Assembly (NCBI GenBank): GCA_946405675.1
Contig: CAMJIC010000095.1
Span: forward strand, 1 to 9,080
DNA from: an uncultured Clostridia bacterium
Lineage (GTDB): Bacteria > Bacillota > Clostridia > Lachnospirales > Lachnospiraceae
DNA: 9,080 nt
Direction of reading: 5' to 3'
In this document: positions 1 through 7,139 of the stretch, piece after piece
Numbering within the stretch: position 1 is the stretch's first letter
How the letters are laid out: each line of letters opens with the position of its first letter
Notes under the pieces: generated by a model
Told to the model about the DNA's origin: nothing
The model's database searches: none
Seen by the model: only the letters and a program-made list of their open reading frames with translations
Program-made: the position numbers and the translations under genes

Positions 1-645
1 GGGTGCCGTCCGGTGGAGCGCCTTCTGAATAATCAGATCCTGGGGCCGAAGACATTGCTCGGGCATTGCATCCATCTGAACGCTTCCGAGATGGACATGA
101 TCAGGGAAACCGACACCATGGCGGTGAACAATCCGGAGTCCAACATGGGGAATGCGGTGGGATGCGCTCCTGTCCTTCAGATGCTGAAAAAGGGGATCAC
201 GGTCGGCATGGGAACGGATGCTTATACGCATGACATGCTGGAATCTTTGAAGGTCTTCCTGATCATTCAAAGGCACAACGCCCAGCTGCCGAATGTGGCG
301 TTCGGTGAGTCGCTGCAGCTGCTTCTGGAAAATAACCGGAGGATCTGCGCCAGGTATTTCAAAAAGCCGGTGGGGATCCTGAAGGAAGGCGCGGCGGCGG
401 ATGTGATCGTGATGGATTATAAGCCATTCACGCCCATCGATGAGAACAATCTTGGCGGACATATGATCTTTGGTCTGATGGGAAAGAACTGCCGTACCAC
501 CATCATTAACGGGAAGGTGCTCTACCGTGACAGAGAGTTTGTCAATATCGATGAAGAAAAGATCAATGCCTGGACCATGGAACAGGCCTGCCGCCTTTGG
601 GGGAACCTGAACCACAGGGAATATGATCCGAAGCAATATCTGTAA
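1..645 (+). CDS. ssnA: SsnA, amidohydrolase of the purine-degradation cluster (C-terminal part; 5' end outside window)
   Basis: The frame is open from base 1 with no start signal, so the gene runs in from the left; about 214 of the roughly 440 residues usual for the family are visible. The fragment is the second half of a metal-dependent amidohydrolase TIM barrel of the guanine deaminase/TRZ-ATZ type. It shows GHCIHLN at 61-81, whose first His (64-66) fits the strand-6 metal ligand or catalytic His. The SNMG stretch near 140-150 fits the substrate loop. GMGTDAYTHDM has its Asp at 217-219, the expected strand-8 metal ligand. The tail (AADVIVMDY, then INGKVLYRD) is the C-terminal beta-sandwich typical of the superfamily. 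Family knowledge: SsnA is encoded beside ygfK and xdh in E. coli and gut anaerobes; the substrate is not settled, and a purine-derived ring is inferred. It ends five bases before hairpin E1. A generic cytosine or guanine deaminase is the alternative, but the neighbours favour SsnA. Confidence 0.93.
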   Translation, partial: GCRPVERLLNNQILGPKTLLGHCIHLNASEMDMIRETDTMAVNNPESNMGNAVGCAPVLQMLKKGITVGMGTDAYTHDMLESLKVFLIIQRHNAQLPNVAFGESLQLLLENNRRICARYFKKPVGILKEGAAADVIVMDYKPFTPIDENNLGGHMIFGLMGKNCRTTIINGKVLYRDREFVNIDEEKINAWTMEQACRLWGNLNHREYDPKQYL

Positions 646-649
646 AGCA

Positions 650-706
650 GTTATAGGCCTCACCCGTCCAGCGGGCGCGTCTGCTGGACGGAGTGTGGCT
701 TGTAAC
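650..706 (+). promoter_or_regulatory. Hairpin E1: candidate structured leader RNA ahead of ygfK
   Basis: Seen directly: the two ends of this stretch are complementary. The basal helix pairs 650-659 with 697-706 (10 pairs including G-U). It is followed by a U-U mismatch (660/696), three pairs (661-663 with 693-695), a bulged A at 692, and nine perfect pairs CCGTCCAGC (664-672) with GCTGGACGG (683-691) around a 10-base loop. The 3' strand GTGTGGCTTGTAACG (693-707) recurs almost unchanged in hairpin E2 before xdh. No U-run follows, so it is not an intrinsic terminator. It could be an aptamer, an RNase-processing or mRNA-stabilising stem between ssnA and ygfK, or a dispersed DNA repeat. No known RNA family was identified by eye. 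Confidence 0.6.
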
Positions 707-722
707 GTAAAGCATGTGATTG

Positions 723-730
723 AGAGGAGG
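723..730 (+). promoter_or_regulatory. Ribosome binding site of ygfK
   Basis: AGAGGAGG lies seven bases before ATG 738. It fixes that ATG as the start, instead of the in-frame TTG at 720, which lies upstream of this site. Confidence 0.9.
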
Positions 731-737
731 ATTTGAA

Positions 738-3731
738 ATGAGCGATCTGATGAGACTGATCCCATACAGGAAGCTTCTGAACTGGTCCCTGCAGGAATAT
801 GAACGGTGCGGGAGCATCTTTGGTGTTTCAAAGATGTTAAAGCGCAGCGGGAAGCAGTATCCGATCTTTGATGGCATGATCGAAACGGTATTCGGGCCTG
901 CTGCCGGACCCAATACCCAGCTGGCCCAGAATCTGGTGGCATCCTATCTGGCAGGCTCCTCCTGGTTTGAGCTGAAGACTGTCCAGAAGATGGATGGGAG
1001 GGAACTGGCAGCGTGCGTGCCGAAGCCGTGCATCGCTTCCGGAGATGAGTGCTATAACTGTGAATGGTCGACGGAGCTTGAGGTGGGGCAGGCTTATGAG
1101 GAATACGTCAAGGCATGGGTTCTGATCCATCTTCTGGCAAAGGAACTGGATCTGGGATGTCCTGACGGAGTCGTATTCAACATGTCCGTGGGATATGATC
1201 TGGACGGCATCAAGACGCAGAAGATCCAGAAGTTCCTGGATGACATGATCGAAGCGAAGGATAACCCTGTCTTCCAGGACTGCATCGCCGCATCCCTCGA
1301 AGCAGTGGAGAAGGGGATCCTGAAAAGGGTGACAAAGGAGGATATTCTGAAGATTCCGTCCAGGATCTCCAATTCCGTCACGGAATCCACCCTGCACGGA
1401 TGTCCGCCCAGGGAGATCGAGGCGATTGCGTCCTATCTGATGCAGGAGAAGCATCTGAATACGTATATCAAGTGCAACCCGACATTGCTGGGCTATGACT
1501 TTGCCAGGAAAACGCTGAACGGCCTGGGGTTTGATTATGTGGCATTTGATGACCATCATTTTACGACTGACCTGCAGTGGGAGGATGCGGTGCCCATGTT
1601 TGAGCGCCTGATCGCGCTTGCCGGCAGCCTTGGGGTTGACGTCGGCATCAAGCTGACCAATACCTTTCCTGTGGACGTGAAGGCAGGAGAGCTTCCGAGT
1701 GAGGAGATGTATATGTCGGGCCGCAGCCTCTATCCGCTGACGATTGAGCTGGTTTCCAGGATCGCCCGGCAGTTTGACGGAAAGCTGCGCATCTCGTATT
1801 CAGGAGGGGCGGATTACTTCAACATCCGTGAGCTGGTCATAGCCGGGGTCTGGCCGGTCACCATGGCAACCACGCTGCTGAAGCCCGGCGGGTACCTGAG
1901 GCTCTATCAGATCGGGGAGCTTCTGATGGATCTTCCGGACGGGCAATGGGAAGGCGTCGATGTGGCAAAGGCTGTGTCTCTTGCCAATGCTGCGCCTGAC
2001 AGGGAGAGAAGCCGCAAGAACGTGAAGCCGCTCCCGTCCAGGAAGAAGGAAGAGAGCCTTCCTCTGATGGACTGCTTTGAAGCTCCCTGCAGCAGCAGCT
2101 GTCCGATCCATCAGGATATCCCGGCTTATCTGCGTGCGATGGAGGAGGGCCGGAGCGAGGATGCTCTCAGGATCATCCTGGAGAAGAATGCGCTTCCCTT
2201 CATCACGGGAACGATCTGCCCTCACACCTGTTATGACCGCTGCATGCGCAATCATTATGAGGAAAGCGTGCATATCCGTGAGGTCAAGCTCCAGGCGGCA
2301 AAGGATGCGGCGGCAGCTGTATTGAAATCTGCAGCCGTGCCGGAAACGGTTTCCGGGAAGAAGGCTGCCGTCATCGGCGCAGGCCCGGCTGGTCTTGCGG
2401 CCGCTTCCTTCCTGTCACGGGCGGGCGTTGCGGTCACAGTCTTTGAAAAAGCAGACAAGCCCGGCGGCGTCGTGCGGATGGCGATCCCTGCATTCCGGAT
2501 TACGGATGAGGCCATCGACCGGGACGTGGAGCTGTGCACCAGATTCGGCGCAGTCATCAAAACCGGCTGCGAGGTTACGGACCTGGAGGCGCTCAGAAAG
2601 GATGGGTATACGGATATTCTCGTTGCCACCGGAGCCTGGAAACCCGGAAAGAGCGCCCTGTCCTATGGAGAGGCATTGGATGCACTGGAATTCCTGGCAA
2701 AGGTCAAGCATGATGACAGTGCCGTGGATCTGGGAGAGCATGTGGTTGTGATCGGCGGCGGCAATACAGCAATGGATACGGCCAGAGCCGCGCTGCGTGT
2801 CAAAGGAGTGAAGAAGGTCAGCCTCGTCTACCGCAGGACAAAGCGCTATATGCCGGCGGATGAGGAAGAGCTTCGGGAGGCAATGGCGGACGGGGTTCTC
2901 TTCCGTGAGCTTCTTGCGCCGGTCGGCTTCCGGGATCACCGTCTGGAATGCAGCGTCATGAAGCTTGGCGAGCCGGATGAGGGAGGAAGAAGAAGCCCGG
3001 TCGATACCGGCGAGAAAACATGGATTGACTGTGACAGTGTGATCACGGCTGTAGGCGAACGCGTCGATTACAGCATGCTGGAAGCTGCAGGGTGTGCCTT
3101 CGATGAAAAGGGACGCATTGTGACGGATGAAAACTGCATGTCCAGCGTGGACGGCCTTTATGTGATCGGGGACTGCCGGAAAGGGCCTGCAACCGTTGTC
3201 AAGGGAATCGCTGACGCAATGGCTGCCGCATCGGCCATCGCAGGAATCAATTTCGAGAAGTATGGGAAGGAAAACGGTGCGGATGAGGTCTCCAGATGCC
3301 TCGCAAAGAAGGGCATACTGAGTGATGCATGTGATACGCTTCCGGAAAAGCGCTGCCTTGGCTGCGCAACAGTGTGTGAGGTTTGCACCGATGTCTGTCC
3401 GAACCGTGCAAATGTGGCGGTCAGCGTACCGGGGCTGGAGAAGGCTCAGATCCTCCATGTGGATGGAATGTGCAACGAATGCGGAAACTGTGCTGTGTTC
3501 TGTCCGTATTCAGGACGGCCCTACAAGGATAAACTGACCCTGTTCTGGAGCGAAGAGGATATGGAGAATTCGGAGAATACCGGATTCCTGGTTCTGGAAG
3601 GAACGAAGGTATGCCTCAGGTTTGCCTCGAAGACGGAAATTGTCGATGTGGCTGATGAGGCATGCGGCATATATGAGCCCCTCCGGAAGTTCATTCTTGC
3701 CGTGATCAGGGATGATCCGTGGCTGATCTGA
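738..3731 (+). CDS. ygfK: YgfK, multidomain flavin/iron-sulfur oxidoreductase ('putative selenate reductase subunit')
   Basis: The protein has 997 residues, close to E. coli YgfK (about 1030), and is collinear with it. Residues 1-430 form a dihydroorotate-dehydrogenase-like barrel with GPAAGP at 53-58 and a YSGGADY segment. Residues 440-510 hold the GltD-type N-terminal cluster motif, with cysteines at 446, 451, 455, 494, 498 and 502. An FAD-binding fold follows (VIGAGPAGLA, 545 on), then an NAD(P)-binding fold (GGGNTAMD, 673-680). The C-terminus is ferredoxin-like, with Cys 873/876/880/883/887 and Cys 912/915/918/922, suited to [4Fe-4S] clusters. No signal peptide or membrane segment is seen, so it should be cytoplasmic. 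Family knowledge: the selenate-reductase label comes from genetics in enteric bacteria, and the real role is linked to purine use. Inference: it passes electrons between NAD(P)H and the FAD-less xanthine dehydrogenase next door. The start is set by a strong RBS; hairpins flank the gene on both sides. Confidence 0.96.
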   Translation: MSDLMRLIPYRKLLNWSLQEYERCGSIFGVSKMLKRSGKQYPIFDGMIETVFGPAAGPNTQLAQNLVASYLAGSSWFELKTVQKMDGRELAACVPKPCIASGDECYNCEWSTELEVGQAYEEYVKAWVLIHLLAKELDLGCPDGVVFNMSVGYDLDGIKTQKIQKFLDDMIEAKDNPVFQDCIAASLEAVEKGILKRVTKEDILKIPSRISNSVTESTLHGCPPREIEAIASYLMQEKHLNTYIKCNPTLLGYDFARKTLNGLGFDYVAFDDHHFTTDLQWEDAVPMFERLIALAGSLGVDVGIKLTNTFPVDVKAGELPSEEMYMSGRSLYPLTIELVSRIARQFDGKLRISYSGGADYFNIRELVIAGVWPVTMATTLLKPGGYLRLYQIGELLMDLPDGQWEGVDVAKAVSLANAAPDRERSRKNVKPLPSRKKEESLPLMDCFEAPCSSSCPIHQDIPAYLRAMEEGRSEDALRIILEKNALPFITGTICPHTCYDRCMRNHYEESVHIREVKLQAAKDAAAAVLKSAAVPETVSGKKAAVIGAGPAGLAAASFLSRAGVAVTVFEKADKPGGVVRMAIPAFRITDEAIDRDVELCTRFGAVIKTGCEVTDLEALRKDGYTDILVATGAWKPGKSALSYGEALDALEFLAKVKHDDSAVDLGEHVVVIGGGNTAMDTARAALRVKGVKKVSLVYRRTKRYMPADEEELREAMADGVLFRELLAPVGFRDHRLECSVMKLGEPDEGGRRSPVDTGEKTWIDCDSVITAVGERVDYSMLEAAGCAFDEKGRIVTDENCMSSVDGLYVIGDCRKGPATVVKGIADAMAAASAIAGINFEKYGKENGADEVSRCLAKKGILSDACDTLPEKRCLGCATVCEVCTDVCPNRANVAVSVPGLEKAQILHVDGMCNECGNCAVFCPYSGRPYKDKLTLFWSEEDMENSENTGFLVLEGTKVCLRFASKTEIVDVADEACGIYEPLRKFILAVIRDDPWLI

Positions 3732-3763
3732 TCTTCTTTGCAGCTGCAGACTGAGAACAGGTA

Positions 3764-3836
3764 TAACAAGTCATACCCCTGCCAGCGATGGGGCCTGTAG
3801 GTGAGGCTGCCGCGCCGGCAGGGGCGTGGCTTGTAA
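3764..3836 (+). promoter_or_regulatory. Hairpin E2: candidate structured leader RNA ahead of xdh, related to E1
   Basis: Seen directly: 3766-3787 pairs with 3813-3834 over about 22 positions. Only A-C mismatches (3775/3825, 3784/3816) and a few G-U pairs break the helix; it includes CCCCTGCC (3776-3783) with GGCAGGGG (3817-3824). An outer A-T pair (3764/3836) lies beyond an A-A mismatch. The apical part (3788-3812) can form a small GGCCT/AGGCT stem. The 3' strand GCGTGGCTTGTAACG (3824-3838) matches E1 at 14 of 15 bases. The 5' strands differ, yet still pair by exchanging Watson-Crick for G-U pairs. It lies 32 bases after the ygfK stop and 122 bases before the xdh start. The function is inferred to be regulatory; a ligand is not shown. 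Confidence 0.6.
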
Positions 3837-3846
3837 CGAACGAGAT

Positions 3847-3877
3847 CCCATCGGTGCCCGGCACCGGTGGGTTTGTT
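3847..3877 (+). terminator. Terminator- or attenuator-like hairpin in the xdh leader
   Basis: CCCATCGGTGC (3847-3857) pairs with GCACCGGTGGG (3861-3871) with one G-U pair, giving an 11-bp GC-rich stem with a three-base loop. It is followed by TTTGTT (3872-3877). The U-tract is short and interrupted, so termination would be weak or conditional. An alternative helix, ATCCCA (3845-3850) with TGGGAT (3877-3882), competes with the lower stem. The position, nine bases after hairpin E2 and ahead of xdh, is what an expression platform would look like. Confidence 0.4.
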
Positions 3878-3943
3878 GGGATGCGTACATAGCTTTTGCT
3901 TCCGGGAGGCGCAGGAAGCGGGAATCATACAGAGGATGGAAAG

Positions 3944-3949
3944 AAAGGG
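3944..3949 (+). promoter_or_regulatory. Weak ribosome binding site proposed for xdh
   Basis: AAAGGG lies nine bases before ATG 3959. It is weaker than the sites of ygfK and ygeY, so initiation may be modest or helped by translation from upstream. The earlier in-frame TTG at 3896 has no RBS and would add 21 residues not seen in the family. Confidence 0.5.
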
Positions 3950-3958
3950 TCGCTTGGC

Positions 3959-6900
3959 ATGGGAGAATGTTATCGGTTTACAGTGAATGGACAGGAGGTT
4001 GTGACAGAGAAAAAGGCATCTATGCTCCGTTTCCTGAGAGATGACCTGAAGCTGTATTCGGTCAAAGACGGATGCTCCCAGGGTGCCTGCGGCGCGTGTA
4101 TGATCCTGGCGGACGGAAAGCCTGTCAGGTCCTGTGTCCTCAAGACGCAGAAAGCCTCGGGAATGAAGCTCCTGACGGTGGAGGGACTGAGCGTTCCGGA
4201 AAAAGAGGCTTTCGTCTATGCCTTCGGAACAAGCGGGGCAGTGCAGTGCGGATTCTGTACTCCGGGCATGGTGATGAGTGCCAAGGCTTTGCTGGATGTC
4301 AATCCTGACCCGTCTGACGATCAGATCAAGGATGCGGTCAAGGGAAATATCTGCAGGTGTACCGGCTATCAGAAGATTATAGAGGGAATCCGGCTTGCGG
4401 GAGCCATTCTCCGGGGCGAAGAGAAGATAGACCGCAGCCGGGAGGAAGGAGAAGACTACGGGGTCGGCCGTCCTGCATTCCGCGTGGACGTGCGGAGAAA
4501 GACCCTGGGATACGGGAAGTATCCGGATGATATCGGGCCGGAGTATTTTATCCGGGAAGGCAGCGAAAGGGCGCTGGAACTGGAGAAGGCGTTTTCCCAG
4601 GCGGGGGATCAGGCAGCACTGGCCCTGTCCGGCGCTGTTTTCGGGAGCGACCGTCACCTGAAGGCGGGCTCTGTCATCTGCAGGGCGGATGACCCGGGCT
4701 GCACGCTCTGTACCATCGTGGATCCGGATCTTCCTGACATGGCATACTGCGGCGCTGTGCGCTCAAGGTATGCGAGAGCCAGGATCCTGAAGATCGACAC
4801 CTCCAAAGCAAAGTCCCTTCCGGGCGTGTTAGGCGTCCTGACTGCGAAGGATGTGCCGGTCAACAAGGTCGGGCATATCATTTACGACTGGGATGTGATG
4901 ATCGAGGAAGGATCAGTCACTCACATGTGCGGCGATGCCATCTGCCTGGTGGTGGCGGAATCTCCTTATCTTCTGGAGAAGGCCAAAGAGCTGGTGGAGA
5001 TCGAGTATGAGATTCTGCCGGTCGTCAGGACACCGGAGGAAGCGGCAAGGAGTGATGCGCCCCTGCTGCATCCGGGGGGAAACCTGTGCGAATCCAGGCA
5101 TATTGTCAGAGGGAATCCGAAGGAGGCGCTCGCCAGGTCGAAATATGTGGTGACAGAGCAGTTTGAAACGCCATTTACTGAGCATGCTTTTCTGGAGCCG
5201 GAGTGCGCGGTGTCCTTTCCTTACAAAAGCGGCATCAAGATCCTGTCAACGGACCAGGGAGCCTACGCGACCCGGAAGGAGACGGCTCATATGCTGGGCT
5301 GGGAGGAAGACAGGGTCGTGGTGGAAAACCAGCTGATCGGCGGCGGGTTCGGCGGGAAAGAGGATGTGTCCGTCCAGCATCTGTCCGCTCTTGCCGCGTG
5401 GATCTTCCGCCGGCCTGTCAAGATGAAGCTTTCCCGCCAGGAATCCATCGAATTCCATCCCAAGCGGCACGCCATGAAGGGCACGTTTACCCTTGGCTGC
5501 GATGAAAACGGGATCCTGCAGGCAATCGACTGTGAATTTACCTTTGACACAGGTGCCTATGCCTCTTTGTGCGGCCCTGTGCTGGAGAGAGCCTGTACCC
5601 ATGCGGTAGGTCCCTACTGTTACCAGAATACCGACATCCGCGGGTACGGCTATTATACCAATAACCCCCCTGCCGGCGCTTTCCGCGGGTTTGGGGTGTG
5701 CCAGACAGAATTCGCGGTGGAATCGGTGCTGAATCTTCTGGCTGAAAAAGTGGGGATTTCCCCCTGGGAGATCCGCTACCGGAATGCCATTGAACCCGGG
5801 AAGGTGCTGCCGAACGGACAGATCGCGGATGTTTCCACCGCGTTGAAGGAGGCGCTTCTCGCCGTCCGTCCATATTACGAACAGAACCCTGGCAGGGCGG
5901 GGATTGCCTGTGCCATGAAAAACGCGGGGGTGGGCGTCGGCCTTCCGGATGACGGGAATGCACGGCTTGTTGTAAAAAACGGGACGGTCGTGATCTATAC
6001 CTGCGCGTCGGACATCGGACAGGGCGGCTATACCGTATTTTGCCAGGATACGGCGCAGGCGACCGGCCTTCCGAAGGGAAGGCTCCTGATGGGAATCTGC
6101 AACACGGAAAATGCGCCGGATTCCGGAATGACTTCCGGCTCGCGGCAGACCCTGGTTACCGGAGAAGCGGTCCGCGGCGCAGCCTTTTTGCTGCGGGATG
6201 CCATGACTGCCGCACAGATCGTCCTGGATCGGATGGAGAGCGGCTATGGCGAGGGCATTTCGTACAAAGATCCGGATCAGCTCAAGGAGGTTCAGAATGA
6301 GATCCTGTCGCTCCTGAAAGGCAGCGAGGCATGCCTGCATCCCAGGATCAGCCCGGAGGATACCGTATCCTATGGCAACGGAACGCAGTATGCGCCCGGC
6401 ACCTTGAAAGGCCCCTTTGTCAGCCTGAACATGAAGATCGCGGAGGATGGGAGCATATCCGGCCAGGGCTCCGGCATTGACCAGGGAACCTATGGCAGGC
6501 GTGGTTCCCAGACCAGGATCAGCGGATGTCCGGTCAAAGACCTGGATCGTGTGCTGGGCTTCCTGGAGGGCATGCGCTTTTCCTACCGCTATTTTGAACC
6601 CACCGATCCTTTGGGGGCTGACGTCCCGTATCCCAAGAGCCATATCGCCTATGCATACGCGGCATGCTGCGCCGTCCTGGATGACGACGGAAGGGTCGAA
6701 GAGATCTATTCGGCCTATGATGCCGGAAAGGTGGTCAATCCCATCGCGATCCAGGGGCAGATCGAAGGCGGGATCCTGATGGGGATGGGTTATGCGTGCA
6801 CGGAGCATTTCCCGCTGGATGAGTGCCGCCCCAAGGGGAAATTCGGGACACTGGGGCTGCTCCGTGCCCCGCAGATCCCGAAGATCAAGGCGATCCTGGT

Positions 6901-7057
6901 GGAGAAGGAGGAACTGATGGGCGTATCCTACGGCAGCAAAGGAATCGGGGAGATCACCACGATCCCTGCCGCTCCGGCCATCGCAGGTGCCTATTACGCC
7001 AAAGATCACAAGCTTCGCAGGAAGCTGCCGATGGATCATACTTTCTACCGACCTTGA
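3959..7057 (+). CDS. xdh: Selenium-dependent-type xanthine dehydrogenase, fused iron-sulfur and molybdopterin domains
   Basis: The protein has 1032 residues. Residues 1-75 are a plant-type [2Fe-2S] ferredoxin with Cys 39, 44, 47 and 59. Residues 76-150 hold the second [2Fe-2S] cluster, CGFC at 97-100 and CRC at 132-134. The rest is the molybdopterin-binding region of the xanthine oxidase family: GGGFGGKED from 461, AFRGFG with Arg 576 at the position of the substrate-binding Arg in animal xanthine oxidase, and GSKGIGE with Glu 998 at the catalytic base position. The order and the C-terminus (PMDHTFYRP) match the clostridial selenium-dependent group, where selenium is a labile ligand and not selenocysteine; no in-frame UGA is needed here. 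There is no FAD domain between the halves. From memory, relatives are about 850 residues; the excess sits near residues 193-256 and 750-877. It probably acts on xanthine/urate-type purines in the cytoplasm. Another purine hydroxylase specificity is possible. Confidence 0.94.
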   Translation: MGECYRFTVNGQEVVTEKKASMLRFLRDDLKLYSVKDGCSQGACGACMILADGKPVRSCVLKTQKASGMKLLTVEGLSVPEKEAFVYAFGTSGAVQCGFCTPGMVMSAKALLDVNPDPSDDQIKDAVKGNICRCTGYQKIIEGIRLAGAILRGEEKIDRSREEGEDYGVGRPAFRVDVRRKTLGYGKYPDDIGPEYFIREGSERALELEKAFSQAGDQAALALSGAVFGSDRHLKAGSVICRADDPGCTLCTIVDPDLPDMAYCGAVRSRYARARILKIDTSKAKSLPGVLGVLTAKDVPVNKVGHIIYDWDVMIEEGSVTHMCGDAICLVVAESPYLLEKAKELVEIEYEILPVVRTPEEAARSDAPLLHPGGNLCESRHIVRGNPKEALARSKYVVTEQFETPFTEHAFLEPECAVSFPYKSGIKILSTDQGAYATRKETAHMLGWEEDRVVVENQLIGGGFGGKEDVSVQHLSALAAWIFRRPVKMKLSRQESIEFHPKRHAMKGTFTLGCDENGILQAIDCEFTFDTGAYASLCGPVLERACTHAVGPYCYQNTDIRGYGYYTNNPPAGAFRGFGVCQTEFAVESVLNLLAEKVGISPWEIRYRNAIEPGKVLPNGQIADVSTALKEALLAVRPYYEQNPGRAGIACAMKNAGVGVGLPDDGNARLVVKNGTVVIYTCASDIGQGGYTVFCQDTAQATGLPKGRLLMGICNTENAPDSGMTSGSRQTLVTGEAVRGAAFLLRDAMTAAQIVLDRMESGYGEGISYKDPDQLKEVQNEILSLLKGSEACLHPRISPEDTVSYGNGTQYAPGTLKGPFVSLNMKIAEDGSISGQGSGIDQGTYGRRGSQTRISGCPVKDLDRVLGFLEGMRFSYRYFEPTDPLGADVPYPKSHIAYAYAACCAVLDDDGRVEEIYSAYDAGKVVNPIAIQGQIEGGILMGMGYACTEHFPLDECRPKGKFGTLGLLRAPQIPKIKAILVEKEELMGVSYGSKGIGEITTIPAAPAIAGAYYAKDHKLRRKLPMDHTFYRP

Positions 7058-7081
7058 CAAGTCTGAACAAACTGCTATAGT
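7054..7081 (+). promoter_or_regulatory. Sigma-A-type promoter for ygeY, overlapping the xdh stop codon
   Basis: A perfect -35 TTGACA (7054-7059) and a -10 TATAGT (7076-7081, five of six consensus bases) are separated by 16 bases. The -35 contains the TGA stop of xdh (7055-7057). Transcription would be expected to begin about seven bases downstream, at the first bases of the A9 run (7088-7096). This suggests that ygeY, and perhaps ygeW, can be transcribed apart from the upstream genes. Confidence 0.72.
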
Positions 7082-7103
7082 GGAAGCAAAAAAAAAGTCA
7101 GGT

Positions 7104-7124
7104 AAAATGAATTACTGTCATTTT
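7104..7124 (+). repeat. Inverted repeat in the ygeY leader
   Basis: AAAATGA (7104-7110) and TCATTTT (7118-7124) are exact inverted copies separated by seven bases. The repeat lies between the predicted transcription start and the RBS. It could be an operator or a weak AU-rich hairpin; chance is possible in such AT-rich DNA. Confidence 0.35.
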
Positions 7125-7125
7125 C

Positions 7126-7134
7126 AGGGAGGAG
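7126..7134 (+). promoter_or_regulatory. Ribosome binding site of ygeY
   Basis: AGGGAGGAG contains GGAGG at 7128-7132, seven bases before ATG 7140. It selects this ATG over in-frame codons further upstream, which lie inside xdh or the promoter, and over the adjoining ATG at 7143. Confidence 0.88.
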
Positions 7135-7139
7135 ACCGA

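Noticed and set aside
650..706. Intrinsic terminator after ssnA
   Set aside because: The stem is strong, but the 3' side runs into GTAACGTAAAG with no U-tract, and the near copy before xdh argues for another role.
3738..3767. Possible promoter TTGCAG with TATAAC 18 bases apart, upstream of xdh
   Set aside because: The -35 matches only three of six bases and the -10 lacks the final T. Transcription from it would start inside the 5' strand of hairpin E2 and destroy the structure.
3936..3986. Small upstream ORF (16 codons) overlapping the xdh start in another frame
   Set aside because: Its RBS-like AGAGG touches the ATG with no spacing, the peptide resembles nothing known to me, and such short frames are common by chance.
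3959..7057. Selenocysteine (UGA recoding) in the selenium-dependent xanthine dehydrogenase
   Set aside because: The frame has no internal TGA. In this family selenium is a labile inorganic ligand of the molybdenum centre, so no SECIS element is expected.
5246..7060. Long open frame of about 600 codons on the minus strand opposite xdh
   Set aside because: It is the mirror of a GC-rich coding gene. Its translation has no recognisable motif, while the plus frame contains all family motifs across the same DNA.
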